A stretch of DNA of 64,000 nucleotides from Trochalopteron elliotii (Eukaryota > Chordata > Aves > Passeriformes > Leiothrichidae), in assembly GCA_024734555.1 (NCBI GenBank), contig JANPWX010000163.1:68142-132141 (forward strand), read 5' to 3'. Within the stretch, counting starts at the first letter, position 1. Every line of letters starts with the position of its first letter. Of the stretch, positions 38,292 through 53,100 are shown in pieces. Under the pieces are notes generated by a model, which saw only the letters and a list, made by a program, of their open reading frames with translations, ran no database searches and was not told where the DNA came from. Position numbers and translations under genes: made by a program.

Positions 38292-40589
38292 CAGCTTTTC
38301 ATGGAATTTTTTGCCACTACTGCAAATAGCTTAGTGGCAGAACACAGCTGGCTGGATAGTTTCTCCAAAAGATAAATGTAGCCAACGGACACAGCTGAGA
38401 TCTAAGCAGGAACCTGAGAGACACAGACGATCAGATTATGAGTTTTAAGTATGAAATTTTCTTCATTAAGAGCTACAGCTATCAGGGAGATCAGGCTGCT
38501 AAATGAACATTAAAAACTGAAGAGAATTTGAGTGATCACAGTCCTCCTCTCTGCTGACCAGCACACCCACTTAGCTCAGCTTGAAGCAGCTGTGGTCTAC
38601 CACAGCCATGGACTTGAGCACAAGGGTGAGGCCAGCAAGGCCAGCAGCTCAGCAAACTGCTGTCCTCAGAAACACTGACAACATCTTGCTTTCCTTGTAA
38701 ACCCAGCTATTAAGTACTTCAAATAAAGCCAGTACAGGATAAAAGCTACAGCAGTCAAGCCTCTCATATTTTTTACCACTTTTTTTTAACAGCAACTTCT
38801 CTAGAACCTGTCAGCTCTCTGTCAGCATTTGGAGAGCTGACAAGCTAAGAATATAACATCAATAAGGTGCTCACTAACATGCTTACTATCACATCAGTCT
38901 TAATAGCAGGAAAGTTTTTCAGAACTTTAATATTTTTAGGACATATTTCTCAAGTCTTTGGTGAGTGTCACATCAAATTTCTGGCTCTATAAGCAAAACT
39001 GCTATTCTTTTACCGAGATTTATTGTTGCTGAATCATCTGTAGCACCACAAGGTAGAGCTCAAATCCAGGCATTGGTTGTATTTTTTTTAGGAAGTTCCT
39101 CGAAGTCTGAACAAGGGCACCATCATCAGCAAGAAGTCAAAATTCCCAGGGGCCAACTATTCCCAGGTTTTGGCTGGAATAAGATATGGGTCTACAGCTT
39201 TTCAAAAACATTCAGAATTTTGATTCTTTATTGATTCATGGTCCTTACAAGTGCAAGCTCATTCAGTATTCATGAAGATTAAATTTTCTCAAAACTGTCT
39301 GGAGGATTTTCGCACTTCACACATTTTTTTCCTCTATGGGTATATAAGAGAGATTAGTTTCCTCAAGATATTTCAAACACACCACACTCCTGCTATAGCA
39401 GTTATAGGTCTTTTCAGAGCAACATTCTGAAATGTACCAAAACAGATTAGCTCAAACAAGGATTAAAAAGAGACCACAACATCAGACTTAATTCAGCAAC
39501 AGCCTCTCAGAGCTGTGCTGGCATCAAATCAGGATTTTAAATCAGAAAGATACTTAAGGATGATAAAGGGTGTGTAACTAAAGCTGTTAAAACAAAAATA
39601 AACAGCTGTGGTAAAATTAACTCCATTCAAAGCAGGAAACAAACTGTTTCTAAATAGCTTTAAATGGCAGGGGAGAAAAGGAAATACATTCTATGTTTAC
39701 AGAGCTTTCTATTTTGAGCTATTATTTGGCAATTTAATTTTTGTTCTTTATTCTGGATTGCTCTCTCTGCTGACAATTTATAGCCCTGGGCAAAAAGATG
39801 GACCACTCTGACACAGTAAAGGCCAGTGGTGGTGTGGCCCTCTAAGCACTTCTCAGCTCTATTAAGCAATGGAAAGGTCAGCTGTTCAGAGGCACACACC
39901 TGAGACGATGCAAAGGATCTCCTGATTTGGCACAGCAGCCAGAGAGAAACACTGTCAACTGTGTTTACTAGGACAAAGAAATTTGTAAATTAAGCTTATT
40001 GAGTTTTTTTACTTTTATGGAAGGGACAGAAAGCGAGGGGAAATATGTCTTTTCCTTCTATTTAGAGAGTGACAGCATGGAACGCCCGGGTGACTGATCT
40101 GGATCACAAAGGTGGTGAAGTTATACATGCTAATTGCAGTAGATGAGACAGGAACTGTCCTTCTTCCTTTTCCTCACATACTGGTGAACACAGAACAAAT
40201 ACCCACATCCTTTAAGGTGCTAGTCTTGAGCTTGCTTTCTGTCAAAATCCTGTATTTTGTTGAAGCCATCCCCAACAACATTCCAGTGTCATAAAAAATC
40301 AAAATCAGAAAATGAAATTTGATTCTAAATACTGTGGAAGAAAGACATGTTGATTCTTCTTAGTTTAAAGATTAATAAATTCATGCTTTCAAAACACAAA
40401 TTTATGCTTCTTTACCAAGAGTGATTATACATGTACAAATAGCTGAGGCAGACTATCTCAATATTAGTAATTGTTTGTTATTCTCAGTCATTCTTTGAAA
40501 AAATGCAACTGTGTCAGCTAAACATTTTGTCATTTGCTTTCAACATGTTCATTTTTCTTTGCATAACAGTTCTTGCCACATAAGAAATG

Positions 40590-40770
40590 CCCCAAGATTT
40601 CTATGCTTGCACAAGTGGTCATGCAAGGGGAAGGGGAGCAGTGCCCGGCCCCATGTAGCAGCATGCATTGAGGGCGATGCAGCACAAGCATCTTCTGCAG
40701 CACGAGCACAGAGCCACCAGTACAGAACTTGGCGGCTTCCCCATCTCCCCAACCACTTCCCCGAGTACTG
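40590..40770. other. Unexplained GC- and CpG-richer block
   Basis: Five CpGs and CCCGGCCCC, GGCGGC and CCCCGAG motifs stand out from the AT-rich intron. Long frames run through it on both strands (40511-40966 plus; 40797-40549 minus). The proteins are Cys/His/Ser-rich and match nothing I know. It may be a decayed transposable element, an alternative first exon or promoter, or unique DNA. I see no TATA box or clear donor site. Confidence 0.35.
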
Positions 40771-43700
40771 TAAGAGCAAACAGGAGCAATTATTCATTCA
40801 GGAGCTGTACAAATGTAGACAATCATTGTCTTCTTCATTTGGGGACTACTTTTTTCACCACCCTCACCAAGTACAGGCACATGTTATTATGCACGGAAGG
40901 AGCTGTAAGCAGCCACAGCCTATAGGGTTCTTTACCTGCTACTCACCAAGCACAGGTCTTTTGTGAAACTCATAGAACACCATTTGGTAGTGGGAATCCC
41001 AATCAACAGAAGGATTTAACATTTCCCCCCAGTCAACATGATTTTTCCACACACGGCCCCCAGTCCCTTACCATCGGTACATTTGTTCTCCAGCAAACAG
41101 GATGCTTACTTTTAATCATGAAAATTTCCCTGCTCCAATTTTACAATTTTTCTTTCTCAGATGTTGTTTTTCTTTATGGCATCTGTAGCAGCTGTGTATT
41201 TGATACAAGCCCTTTTTTGCAAGCAAGTTGTATCAAGGTGAGGTGAAATACAAAGCTGTAACTGTCCTCTCTTCAGAACTGTTAAAATCCACATTTCTTA
41301 ATTAACTTTGCTCACATTCTGACACTCCTAAATGGGTTTACAACATAATAAATACATCAGCCATATTCATTTCTCAGAACTCTGACCAGCCATAATTCCT
41401 TAAGAATTAAGGGGAGGGAGACAAAAAAAAAGAAGGGTAAAAAAAAGTGGTGGAGCAATAGAAAACATAAAACACAATTGAGGTTACTCACGAATGTTTC
41501 TGTTTCAACGATCCTGATCTTCTTCCATTATATCTAATAGCTATTACTGACAGCATTGTGGATCCACATATAAGGAAAGAGAGGCAAATATTTGTCAAAT
41601 CAAGCATTTTATCTGCACTGTTCCTCAGTTATTGCATCTTTGAAGAAAAAGAAAGCGAAGCAAGAAAGAGAAACTAAATCAGTAAAAATAAAAAAATTAG
41701 AAATCCAAGAAGCATTGTTCTTGGAGGTGCAAGAAAGTTGCAGGATGAGAGAAAAGAGGGCTGTGATCAACAAAATGACAAGTTTTTTGTTGCTGTGTGT
41801 CTCTCTTCACTCAGCATATGCAGTAGCAAAGATTTTCTGACAGCAGATTGATGAGCAGAATGCCAAAGGAGCTGAATTGTTGCTGAGCAGAGCCTGGCAT
41901 ACCTCATGACCAAGAAAGCCATGTCAGCATACAAAGGCAAGGCTGGGTGTTTCTGCAGGAGACAATCTTGCATATTTCAGTGGAAGGTGTCTCTAGAAGC
42001 AGCGACTAATTCAACAGCTTTTACACGCCTTGGTTAAGTAAGAAAATCTCTTTTAAACACAGCAGTTAGAAAATGGCTTTCAAAATAAAAGTATTTAGCA
42101 CTGAGCATGTGTTTGTGAAGTAAAAGCTCTAAGCTTGATTATAAAGTTGAGCAACACTTCATGCAATGTGATACAGGTGAATCCAAGCATCGCCTAGGCA
42201 TAACTAATCTAAAGTTATGAACTGACTCCAGCTTAACTTACAGAGAAATCAGCAAGCTGAAATTAGAGCAGCTATGAGCTGTTTTACCCAGACACCCCTG
42301 AATGAAAACAATGCTGTGGAATGTCTCCAAATGGTTTTCACTGGAGACATAAGCTCATGGATATTTGCTTACAAATATGGACCACAGAGGAGATATTAAA
42401 TGGAAAGAGCTGGCTGCACCATCAGTCAGCTTGTTCAGGAAGAGCATGATGAGTAAGTTTGCAGGAGGTGAGCTATAAATAGGTGGAGCAGGGATAGTAA
42501 GGGACCCTCCTTTTTGTGTGTTAGTTTAGGCAAGAGCATCTCTGATGGTAACAACAGTGCGAACCCTTGTTTTGTTTAAGACTTCCCTGGATGACCTGAT
42601 TTTGTGTATTCCATTCCTCAGTCCCAGTTCCCACCCAAAAAGCAACATACAGGCTGTAAGTAGATAGGTATCTGGCCTTCTGAGATGCAGCTTTATGTGG
42701 AGAAAGTAACACCCCTCTGGAGCATGAAAAACACATGCAAGCCTCAACCAAATGCCAAGGGAGGGATAATTAAACCTCCAGGTAAACCAGCTCCAGGTAG
42801 TATATACAGGTATCTTTTATCAGCTCTAAAAACAAAGTTTTGATGGTGTTAACCCAGAGCAATGTGACACAATCTACTGTGGGTTAAGCTGTCTTCTTGC
42901 AGTTGGTTATCAAACTTTCTTCTAGACACCCATCCAATCCTGCGCTCTGAAATCAGTTTGATGCAATTTCTTTTCTGTGACATGGCAGAACCACGGGCCA
43001 GTATGATTAACAAGAAGAGAACTACATGCAGAGCTCTAGCACAACTGGAAAGGTGACTGAATTCTTCCTGGCTTCAGTTATGCTTACTTTAGATGACTTG
43101 AGAAGAGGGGGAAGGATGATTTGGCCCTTAATGAAAAAACAGGCTGGGCATGGAGAGCAGGCTTCTGAAAAACTTTGAAAGGTAATGTTAGGGCAGCACC
43201 ACCCAGTAAGATTGTGAAATTAAAGGCTCCAAAGGCAGATCTTGCATCTGATTTGAAGCTTCATCTTAAAGACCAAAGTCAAGCATATTGGAAATTAACT
43301 TCATAAATCCTTATTATGCTCATCAGATGGGTGGATTAGAGGACATGATGGTCTAAGAACTCCGCAAGAAGCATGAAATTTGAGCGATTGATAAGCAGTC
43401 ATGGAGTTATAACATGAGAAGCAGCACAAAAATTTTAAGACCACCAGCCACATGGTCTGCTCCAGCCAGAGCAAGGACTTGGTTGGAGCTTGCAAAGACC
43501 TGCAAAATGAATTCTGGTAGACAGGGAGATAATTTTCCACAAGGAAATACTCAGATCTGCACATGTTCACAAAGACTTTTGTTCAAAAAAAGGATCATAT
43601 TTGTTAATAAAAAAAAAAAAGTGTAAGGGCAAATATCAGAACAAAATAATGCCACTTTAACTGCTTCATCCTTTGTTCTCAACATGCATAAGACAGAAGT

Positions 43701-44758
43701 CCTCGGAGGTAGAAGACCAAACACTCCCACCCATAAAGGAGGATAAGAAGGGCAGCACAGCATGGAACCTCTCAAGAGAAAGCTCTCTGGGGCAAAAGCA
43801 GATGCCAAAGCTAGCACAACATCCTCTTCACCGGAAGACAGGACTGAACACTTTGCACTTAGTCACACCAAATGTGAATCTTTTAGTTAGATTTCTCCAT
43901 GAGGAAACAGGTGGAAGGACAGATTTCTGTCTTCCTTGCTTCCTCTGTCTTGCATCTGATGTTCTCTCTTTTTCTCTATTACCAGGGCAGTAAAAGAACA
44001 TGAAAAGCAGGATGTGCCCTTCTTTTAAAAAGCAGAAGCCAAAAACCTGATCATGAAATGAAAATAGCTTTATATCTTTTACTCTCCTTGGCAGAAAAAA
44101 AGTATCAGCCAGAATGCTGTGAGTAATAACTGTCAAAGACAGAATGCCAAATGAAAAGCATGCAGTAAAGTAAAAATAAATGGTAAAAAACGACCAGAAA
44201 AAGAAAACTTCAAACAAACCAAACCCCAAAATATCCTTTAAGAAAAGCAAAGCATACTTTATGAGTTCAACAATCACAATGGGAACTTCAGTTTTAGAGC
44301 AGATGGACTTTTAATTCAAAGATTAGTGATGATTATCAACAGTCTTCTCGTTTCAGGGGCAAAAGTGATGGGGCTAAATGGTCTTAGATTGAATCCATAG
44401 CTGAGACCAAAACATCCAATGTAATTCACAATTCATGGTGGGCTTATACACACACACTGTATGGACACAGAACACACATGCAGAGGAGGAACAGGTGCAT
44501 TCTCATTGCATTAAGGCTGGGCAGTTCATCAGCAGCAAACTGACTTCAGCTTACAGACAGATATATGCACGGAGAGTAGCCATAAGTGGGTAGCAGTGGC
44601 ACAATTTACAAGTGTAGATAAATCAAACAAGTTCAGAGGACTGAAGCAGTTGCTTGATGATTCTGAAACACACTCACTGTTATAACGTCTGTAGCTGTCA
44701 ATCTTTGCAGGTACCACTCTGTACAGAATTGTCCCTTCAAAGGCAGATTTTCCTGACA

Positions 44759-44850
44759 GCAGGCAAGAGAAGGAAAGACAAAAAAAGAGAAGGGGCAGGG
44801 TGGGGGTAAAGAGGTCGAATGATGGTAAAAAGAAGGGAAAGGAAGAGGTT
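44759..44850 (+). repeat. Purine-rich tract
   Basis: About 90 bp that is mostly A and G on the plus strand (GAGAAGGGGCAGGG, AAAAAGAAGGGAAAGGAAGAGG) with few interruptions. It would be a pyrimidine-rich tract in the SH3KBP1 transcript, and an AG follows at its transcript 3' side, but no supported exon adjoins it. Confidence 0.6.
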
Positions 44851-47800
44851 TTAATCTGTATTTTCAGTCACTGACATTTAAAAGCCTCATTAGCAAAATG
44901 TTGAGAACATTAACAAACATATCTGACTGTACATGAAGTTAAAATATTCTTTCTGCATATATGTCAGATAACAGAATCTCATGATTTTGCTAAAGCTGTT
45001 ATTTACAAGGTCCAACAGAATGCATTCTTCTTAGGTTTGGTCTGTTGTCCATCAAGTTGTGAGACTTAAAAATAAAATTATTTGTTTGTTTTATGCAGGC
45101 TTGCACAGGGGAATTCTGAAAAAATATTATTACTGCAATGATGTTCTCACAGTGGCTCAACATTCCTGGTGCAGATGTAGTGCACTTGAACAAGCACAGC
45201 TGACATCCAAACAGGGCAATGAAATACTCACATCTCTTTAATGTACCAGGATCCTGTGAACATTAGAAAAACTGCGTCTTTCCAAGATGAGTTATTGGAA
45301 ATATTTTGGACATGGGAATTGGTCTTAAACAATGCTTAGTAGAAAGGATAGGACACTAAAACCTGAATAAATCAGTTTTCCAGCTAAAAGCCTAATCAGG
45401 TGTGAGTTGGCATTGACATTAACAAAAGCAAAATTCTAAAATTAAGAGGGAAAAAGCAAAACAACAAAACCAAATCCCACTTCTCACCTTAGATATTTAA
45501 GATAACATTTTTATTACAAAATTCCCTAATTTTTTTCCATTGCTAGTGAGATAGCTCATGCTCTGGTATTTAGAATATGAAATTCAAGTGAGGGTAAAGG
45601 CATGAGCAGCTGAAGTGTTTTGTGTGTCAGGTTTAAAAACCCAAGCAAGCCCAAGAACATACCAATGCCAGCTTGTTCCCAATCTCCCCTAGGTATTGAT
45701 GTCTTTGGTAAAATTTTATAGCAAAATAGCCATTATATGTGAATTGTCCCAACACAGAATCATATCCAGTTTGGTATCAAAAATGTGGGGGATTTTTTTC
45801 TCCTGTATATCATTCTGTTGGACTTTCAGACAATAAAAAGCTATACTTATTTATATATTATAAAAAGCTGATTCTTTATTTTGTTCTTGCAGTTTAATTA
45901 ATAACAAAACATTCTCATTGCCTTAGTTTTATGCAATGAGGAAGTAAAAATGCTACAAATCCATCTTTACACTTTCATTTTACAAGATACCATTAAAAGA
46001 GTGCTACTAAAACAGTCATACGTCAACCCACTGCTAAGGGAAAAGTTTCATGACACTGTGGAGAGCCAGAGAGACAGTAATGGAAATTGAAAGTTTCCAA
46101 AAACTCAACACAGAGGAGGTCGTCTGACTGAAGCATCAACTGATGAGCCTATCACCAGTTCTAACTCCAGCAGCAAGGACTTTTCAGAGGCCACCACTAA
46201 CAGGTTCTAAAAATAGTTGATAGATATCATGAGACTCAGCTGTACCTTAGAGAATGCACATCTGAGACAGCAACATACAAAAGGCCACCTTTCAATGCTG
46301 TCATGACACATAATAAATGCTTTTTGAAATAACCTCCTCAATGTTAAATTGTGATTATCTCAAATAGAATTTTTTTGACCACATATCAACTTTTTTCTTC
46401 TCAACAGGCTGTATTGATAAAAAAAGGTACTGAAAATAGTATTAAAATTAGTACTGCATCTCTGAGAAATATGGAAAATAATCTTATAATCCATGTATCT
46501 AACATAGTAATAAATTGGTAGTGCATACTACCTGTTCATGCTGCAACAGTTGGCCCAGGAAAAGCAATATGTTCATTTAAGAGCATGCTTTAAAGAAGAA
46601 GGAACTGCTGTTTACTCTAAGAGTACCTGATCCTGTCTGTACTTACATTCCAAAATGCGCCTTTGAAAACATGAAATTTGGCAATCACCTTACAGCTGGG
46701 ACAAATACTTTAAAATCAAACAAACAACCCCCCCAGATACTTTGATCTTGCAACAGTCTTGCCTTCCAGCCTGCTGACCACTCCCCGAGGCACAGGTTCC
46801 CAACCCTTTCCAAGTAAGGGGCAAGCTAAGTCCCACAGTCAGCATTCAGAAACATTTGGCACTTCCAAAACTAGCCCCAGGCATCTTCAAATAAGGAAAT
46901 TTTTGCTCTGAACAAGCTTCTGAGGTTAGTCTATGGCAGAGCATGAAAAGAAACCCAGATGATTTCTTCTGGCTTTTTACTCTGATCTGCCATAAAATTT
47001 ACATGGACACAACAAATCCAGTAAAATCAAACAACTTTTTTCTCTATATTGGGGCTGATGTAGATTGTAACAGAAGAATATGAAATACGTATTTTTATTA
47101 ACTCTATTCCTAAAAAGCCAAGTTATGTAATTTTTCTCTTCTGTATTTCTTTCAGTTCACCAAAATTACATTTGCCCTTCAAAAATTCTCTTTATAGATG
47201 GTCCGTAAAATGAAATTTAAAAATCAAGTTTAACTAAATTTAACCAAGGCATTAAATTTAATTATTAATTAAAAATACTTGTGTGTTTGCAGAGTGTCCA
47301 TTCTCCACATACTCTGTGCTATTTTCCCAGGTCTCACAGTAAATCTGCCAAGTATTATCTTATCCATTTTACAAGGTGGGCTGAACAGTTCAAGGCTGCT
47401 GCTCAAGATTGCAGAGCCAAACCCCAACCCTTTCTAGGGTCCTCTAAATGCTGAGCAGAACCTCAGTGGCTGCCCAAGGTCTGAGTTTAATGCCTGGGTA
47501 CAACCCCTCACCCAAGTGCCAACTTCAAATATATAATTCATTCAAGGTTTCCACTTTGCAAAGACCTGTGATACAGGTGTATTCAAAGTTTCCAGAGAAA
47601 CAAAAAGGAGTTACTGCAGATTTAAGGTGCTGTCACATCTTGTCATCCATGGAGGAAGGAGCTGATCTAGAAGCATGAATACACACCTTTTTGAGATGTA
47701 ACTTAGAGCATTTCAACAGTACTACTAACCTGATGGCCAAATCTTCCAGGGTTTACTTATTCATTTTTTATTTTCTATGTTTTCAGACTTAACATGGAAT

Positions 47801-49991
47801 GAGATTATCATTCCTAGTCAGTTGTGTAAACTTGTTGAAATTTCTGCTGTCTCCTTATGGAGATTTTCAAATCCAGATATTCAGTGTGCCTGAATAGAGG
47901 TTCATGAAGCACTGTGTTAAAGAGCTACAGCTGTATCACATAAAGCTGTATCACATATATAGAAAAAACTGAATTGATGTATATTTCCCAAAATTCTCCT
48001 AAGGAAATGCAATTCTTGAATTGATAGTTTTACTTGATGAAAAACTTAATAAAAAAACATTAAAGTTCCCATAACAATCTCAGCATTCCCTGAGTCACTG
48101 TCTCTCTCTTAGGAGGTATACAGTGCTCTTTCGTTTTATAGGTATATCTAATAGCTCCTCATCTTAGACAGCCACAAAGCACCCTCAAAGAATTAAATTA
48201 AATACAAGAAAGTAGGAAACCCATCTCCCACCTACAGTTACCTTCAATTTATTTAAAGACACAAACCCAATATTTGTGTTACTGCTGTCTTCTCCATACA
48301 AGTATCACAGGTTTGGGTTCCACTGACACTCAGAACCAGCACACAAACCCAAGTCTGAACAAAGCATGGGCCATGATGCTCCTCAGGAGTTAATGCTTTG
48401 TGACTGCTTTTGCACATTCCAATGTATGTTTTTGTTAAAAGCCATTTTTAGAATGCTTAGTATGAAGTATATATGCTTCAAACTAATGTGTGAATAATCA
48501 TTCGTTCACATCAAAAAAATTGGGATATTCCATCCTGAACAGTATCACTTACCTTGTTCATTTAAATAGTACCAAACATTACAGATGCCAGATCTGAAAC
48601 TACTCTGCACAATCAGTTCTTCCAAAACTCACTGTGTTTATAATGAACATAATTCATGATACCATATACAGGTTATAGAAAGCAGTTTGCAATCTCACTG
48701 AAACATGCACCTTCACTTAATGCCCTTTCTCCCTCTCTATCACATTAAAATTTTAAAGTTTAAAATATGTTCATTCTGGTCTGAAGGAATGTTACCTTTA
48801 AATATCTTGAACAGCACTGACCATGAGACTAGGTCACCAGTACACATTCACACATGAAAATGTACTCCATTACAAAAAAATATAAAATATTTTCATCATT
48901 GCAAAAGTTAAGACTTTTCAGTATCTTATTTCTGTGGTATGGAATAAAAGTGAAAAATTCACCTTAAGTGGAAAAACGAGGAAAAAGAAGAAAGTACTAT
49001 AATTTTCTACCTCTTATTGACAGAATAAACTTTAAAGGTTGTTGTAAATTTCAGCTGAAATCAGCTTACAAAGATCTTGGTGGTCCTTTGACTTCTGCTT
49101 ATTCAGACATCTCAGGAGAACATTACATAGCAATGAACATCTGTAGTGCTAAAAATAGGAATACCTTGGCAAGTATTGTGGAATTAGCCTGAAATATACA
49201 AATAGAATTGACTTTTTTTTTTCTCTGAAGATTCAGATTTGATCACTGAATGAGGAAAAAAAAAGTAACATCTGCTTGAAGAACACAGAAAACATGAAGA
49301 CCAACAGCTTTCCATTTCATGTAACAGCACACTTTTGGTTCAGGTTATTCTCCACAAGAAGTTATAAATAGGACAACCCACTCCCATGCTTATACTATTG
49401 CAAACTTAGTTACCAAACATGCTTTTCACCTGCAGCAGTACTGGCCCACTGTAAATGAGAGAACAAAGTCCATGTCCCAGTTCTGGCCTTTTTCCCTGTG
49501 GCTGCTGGGGCAGTGGGTGTTGGAGGTGATAGAAACATGCTCAGCACCTGGAGGGAAAAAGTGCTGCATGTCCCACACCAGTAACTATGAATCTTTAAAT
49601 CTACTGGAGTTGTTATAGAAAGCATGGCACTTTAATCCCTCCACTTTAAATAAGCCACTTTGTAGATGTTTGGTTACCTTCCACGTCTAAAGACAAAAAA
49701 TCCCTTGTAATTAATTGTGAAATACAAATGCAGTCATCATCGTTGCCTTCTCTCTTCTCAGTCTGTTATGGCTCAGCAAGTCTTGCAGAGCTCAGAGAGC
49801 ACTGACAATGTTGCAACTCAGGTAGCACTGCAGGTATACGTAAATCATCATCATCTGACCCTTTCAGCATAAATTAAGAACATAAATTAACCACTTCCAA
49901 GCAGGAGATAAGAATGTGCCATCCTATCAATGTGTTATGAGCTAAAGACACAGACAGACATACAGAACATCAATGATAAGTTTTTCCTTAC

Positions 49992-50115
49992 TTGACTTCA
50001 GTTGCTCCTCCTGTGCTATTCCAACATCATCAGAATCAGAGAGTTCCTTTATGAAGTTGGAAGGAAACATGCCAGTCTTTCCATTAAGTATACCTTCCCA
50101 CCAGCCCTCTTCCAC
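49992..50115 (-). CDS. SH3KBP1: SH3KBP1 exon: second half of SH3B plus acidic linker start
   Basis: This exon is 124 nt long: 41 codons plus one base. It opens [15 protein letters not shown], with the paired tryptophans that form the ligand-binding groove of SH3 domains. It continues [10 protein letters not shown], the conserved Pro and aromatic end of the fold. With the exon at 57899-58005 this makes a full SH3B of usual length, about 57 residues. After the domain comes an acidic linker, [16 protein letters not shown]. The acceptor is a good pyrimidine tract ending TCGGTGCAG, and the donor is TCA-A followed by GTAAGG. The leftover A joins GC of the next exon to make serine (AGC). I recall the human protein as having a very similar linker (from memory). 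No stop or frameshift is seen. Confidence 0.97.
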
Positions 50116-53100
50116 CTGCACCGAGACAAAAAAGGGGATTTTTACATAAGCAACACTTTACTGAGTACCATTATATACATTTAATAAATGACAGTAATGG
50201 TTCTGAATAGTTTATATTAATTAATTTCAGGTATAAGGAGCACATGGCATAGGCTCCAAGCCAGAACACCTCTCTTTTTTTCTTCATAAGTGAAAACAAG
50301 AGAGATGCATGAACCCATCTGTAAATGTCAGCAGTGCTGACAGCAGTCAGAAGCATGGACAAGCATTAAATAAAAGGATAAAAGAGCAACTAGAGAAGAC
50401 ATGGTGCCTCTACATTTCAATTTTTATGGATATCCATTCAATCAGTAAATTTTCAGTGCACACTCTATGGTTATTCAAGACCGTCTTACTGGATGTGGTT
50501 TGCAGATTCTGTTTGAATTCCCCAAGTAATCAATGGTGAAAGAGAAACACCTACAAAGGGCTACTCAGAGAATCTGATTCAAGTATCTTAATATAATGTA
50601 AACATTCTTGCCTTCCCCCTCAAAATCAGAAATTTTGTATTTTAAAAATTAAGAATGCTGCTACATCATCCATGTGTAAATGTAAGAAACCTGTGGAGAA
50701 CAAAGAACAGTACTAATGCATATTTGACTCAAGATTTACAAAGAGATACTGAAATACATAATAATGATATTGTCAGGAGGAGAAGGGACATTACCTAGCC
50801 AAAACCCAAGAGAAAATATCACTTTAAAATTGCAAGTTCCCTCCTCTATAACCCATTCAGGATTGAATGGTGGTGTCAGGCAGTGAAATGACAGCCCTTA
50901 GAAATGCCTTTAGGTTATAATGGCACTGCAAGAAATGACTGATTACATGCATCAGCTAAACACACCCTTGATAGATAAATGTTTTTCATCTGTCAGACAC
51001 TGTCCCTTCACTAAAAATATAGCAGGGGAGGACAGTGTAGATCTGTCACACATCAGTCCCCAATAATGTTTGACTCATCTCTTTCCTGCCTACCCTCCCC
51101 CCAGTTATGAAAAAAGAAAGTTAATTTTACTGTTAAAAAAATAACCCCACACTTTAAATGAAGCTAGCTAATTATTATAGAAGGAACTCTGTGAAAAGCC
51201 TTTTCACTTATCTGTGAAAAACTTGAGTCCTTAGAAAAGAAATCTCATAATAATACAACCAAATATTTCCTCAAAATATAGACGAACATTGCATTTTTTC
51301 AACTTAGCTACAAGAGACATTTTAGTAAAAACCCCACATTTCTTGATCTCATGAGTTGAATTTTTGTTTTCATTTGAAAGTGGTTCAGACCAGACTTTGA
51401 TTTAATCTCAGTATCTGTCCCTGACAAAACTTCTCCCCTCCAAGGTCTCAGTAGTATCGGTGAGCTCCAGCACATCTCTGGGAATTATCTTGCTCTTCTT
51501 ACTATCTTGCTGCTACTTCAGAAGATAGAATACATACATATCACTCAATCACTTCAGTGAGGTGGAGGTTTTTCATATCACAGTATCAGAGTCTCTGATA
51601 TAAAAGGTAATATTTGCTTTCTTCTCTCCAGATTAATAAAAAGCAATACAGAAAACTGAAACTGTGTGACACAGCACTCAAGACTCTACAAATTATATCT
51701 CTAAAGATTATTTGATATAAATGTTATATTTCATATAAAAATATATTGTTATATAGACAATACAAAAAATGGCAAAGACTCTCTGAGCTATAGAACACCT
51801 CAATTTTTCTAATGCAGTATTCCCAGGTGGCCACATTGATTAGAGCTAAATATTAAACCATTACTGCATTAGCTGATTGACCAGAAGATTAATCAGAGGA
51901 TTTACACAGTTCCCAAGATGCCTGCTTTGCAAGAAGCTGAGATTACTTGACAAATAATGTGACCAATATCATTCAGACTCATCTTTTCCTCAAGTAATTT
52001 TCGTTTGCTTACTTCTTCCAGAGTAACACTTCAGAGTTTTCTTACAGTTAACATTAGCACTCTTTATGTGATGTGTTGATCTATGGATCTCTATCCATAT
52101 GTGTAGAAATATATACATACAATGATTTTTAGACAGCTAAATCCAAACTGCACATGAATATACTCAGATAATTCACTAGCTTATTATAATTTTTTCAGCT
52201 GGTTAAAATATTGTCTGAAAATACCATGTCATATTGAATAATTCTACAAATTCAGAAAAAAATCTAAAGGAAAACCCAGGGTTTTTTTCCCCACAAGGAA
52301 AATGCAAAATCATGTTAGCAAGACATTAAAGATTGAGGTCAAAATGGGCCTCTCAAAGATTTATTAGGAAATTTTCATCAAAAGTATCAAAAGCTTTAAG
52401 TATTTTAAACATTAAAGCTACCTGCTACATATTCTTAAGCCTCAAAACATGCCAGCTAGAGATGAAACCATACAATATAAGACACTAAAATACTTCCAGA
52501 ATTTAGTTATCCCAAACTGGGGCATTCCATTACCATATGGTTTGAAAAGCTGCAATAATTCACAGCCAATATAACCTTACAAATGAAAATCCATTATTCA
52601 TGGGGGGTAATCCATCTGGAGGCACGAGCTCAATAAAATTTGTTATTGTGCTATTAAAACAAAGTGCTTTCAGAATTTATACATTTACGTCCTGATTTAT
52701 GCCCAGCATTCATGTGCTGAACCAAAATCTAAAAAGAGGAGGGTTTCATTTGGCAGTCCATGTATGCTGGAAAAGAAGTTCTACCAGAGGCTGCTTGCCA
52801 GAAAATCCAGGACTGCCACAGCTGCTTGCTTACACCTTGCTATTATAATTAATAGGGTAAAGTTGTTAAATGATTAAAATGTCCAGGTCTTTGGAGTCAC
52901 TGACCTAAAGAGTATTCCCAATAAATTCCTATATTGGCCTGTTCCACAAGATGTTCTACAACCTGCAGCTTTGCCTGTTAGGCTGACAGATTACTTCCAG
53001 CTTAGCTAAGGCAAATGAGGGAAGCTCTGAGTCAGGAAAGGTTTCAAATGGAAGAAAGTCTCCCTGGATTACAACAGAGTCTTTCTGGGCTGCTGAAACT

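Larger units (their letters stand above)
34710..49991 (-). other. SH3KBP1: Intron between SH3B second-half exon and linker exon (15,282 nt)
   Basis: This intron holds a TA/TG microsatellite (38019-38095), a T/G-rich tract (38197-38291), a CpG-bearing block of unknown origin (about 40590-40770) and a purine-rich tract (44759-44850). Frames such as 40511-40966 and 43828-44277 are open by chance as far as I can tell. No extra exon compatible with the flanking phases was recognised. Confidence 0.9.

Noticed and set aside
40511..40966. 151-codon open frame on the plus strand
   Set aside because: Protein composition is Cys/His/Ser-rich without any known domain, a minus frame overlaps it, and there are no splice signals or homology. 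Kept only as part of an unexplained block.
43828..44277. 149-codon open frame on the minus strand
   Set aside because: Phe/Leu-rich translation of T-rich intron DNA, with no recognisable domain and no splice context.
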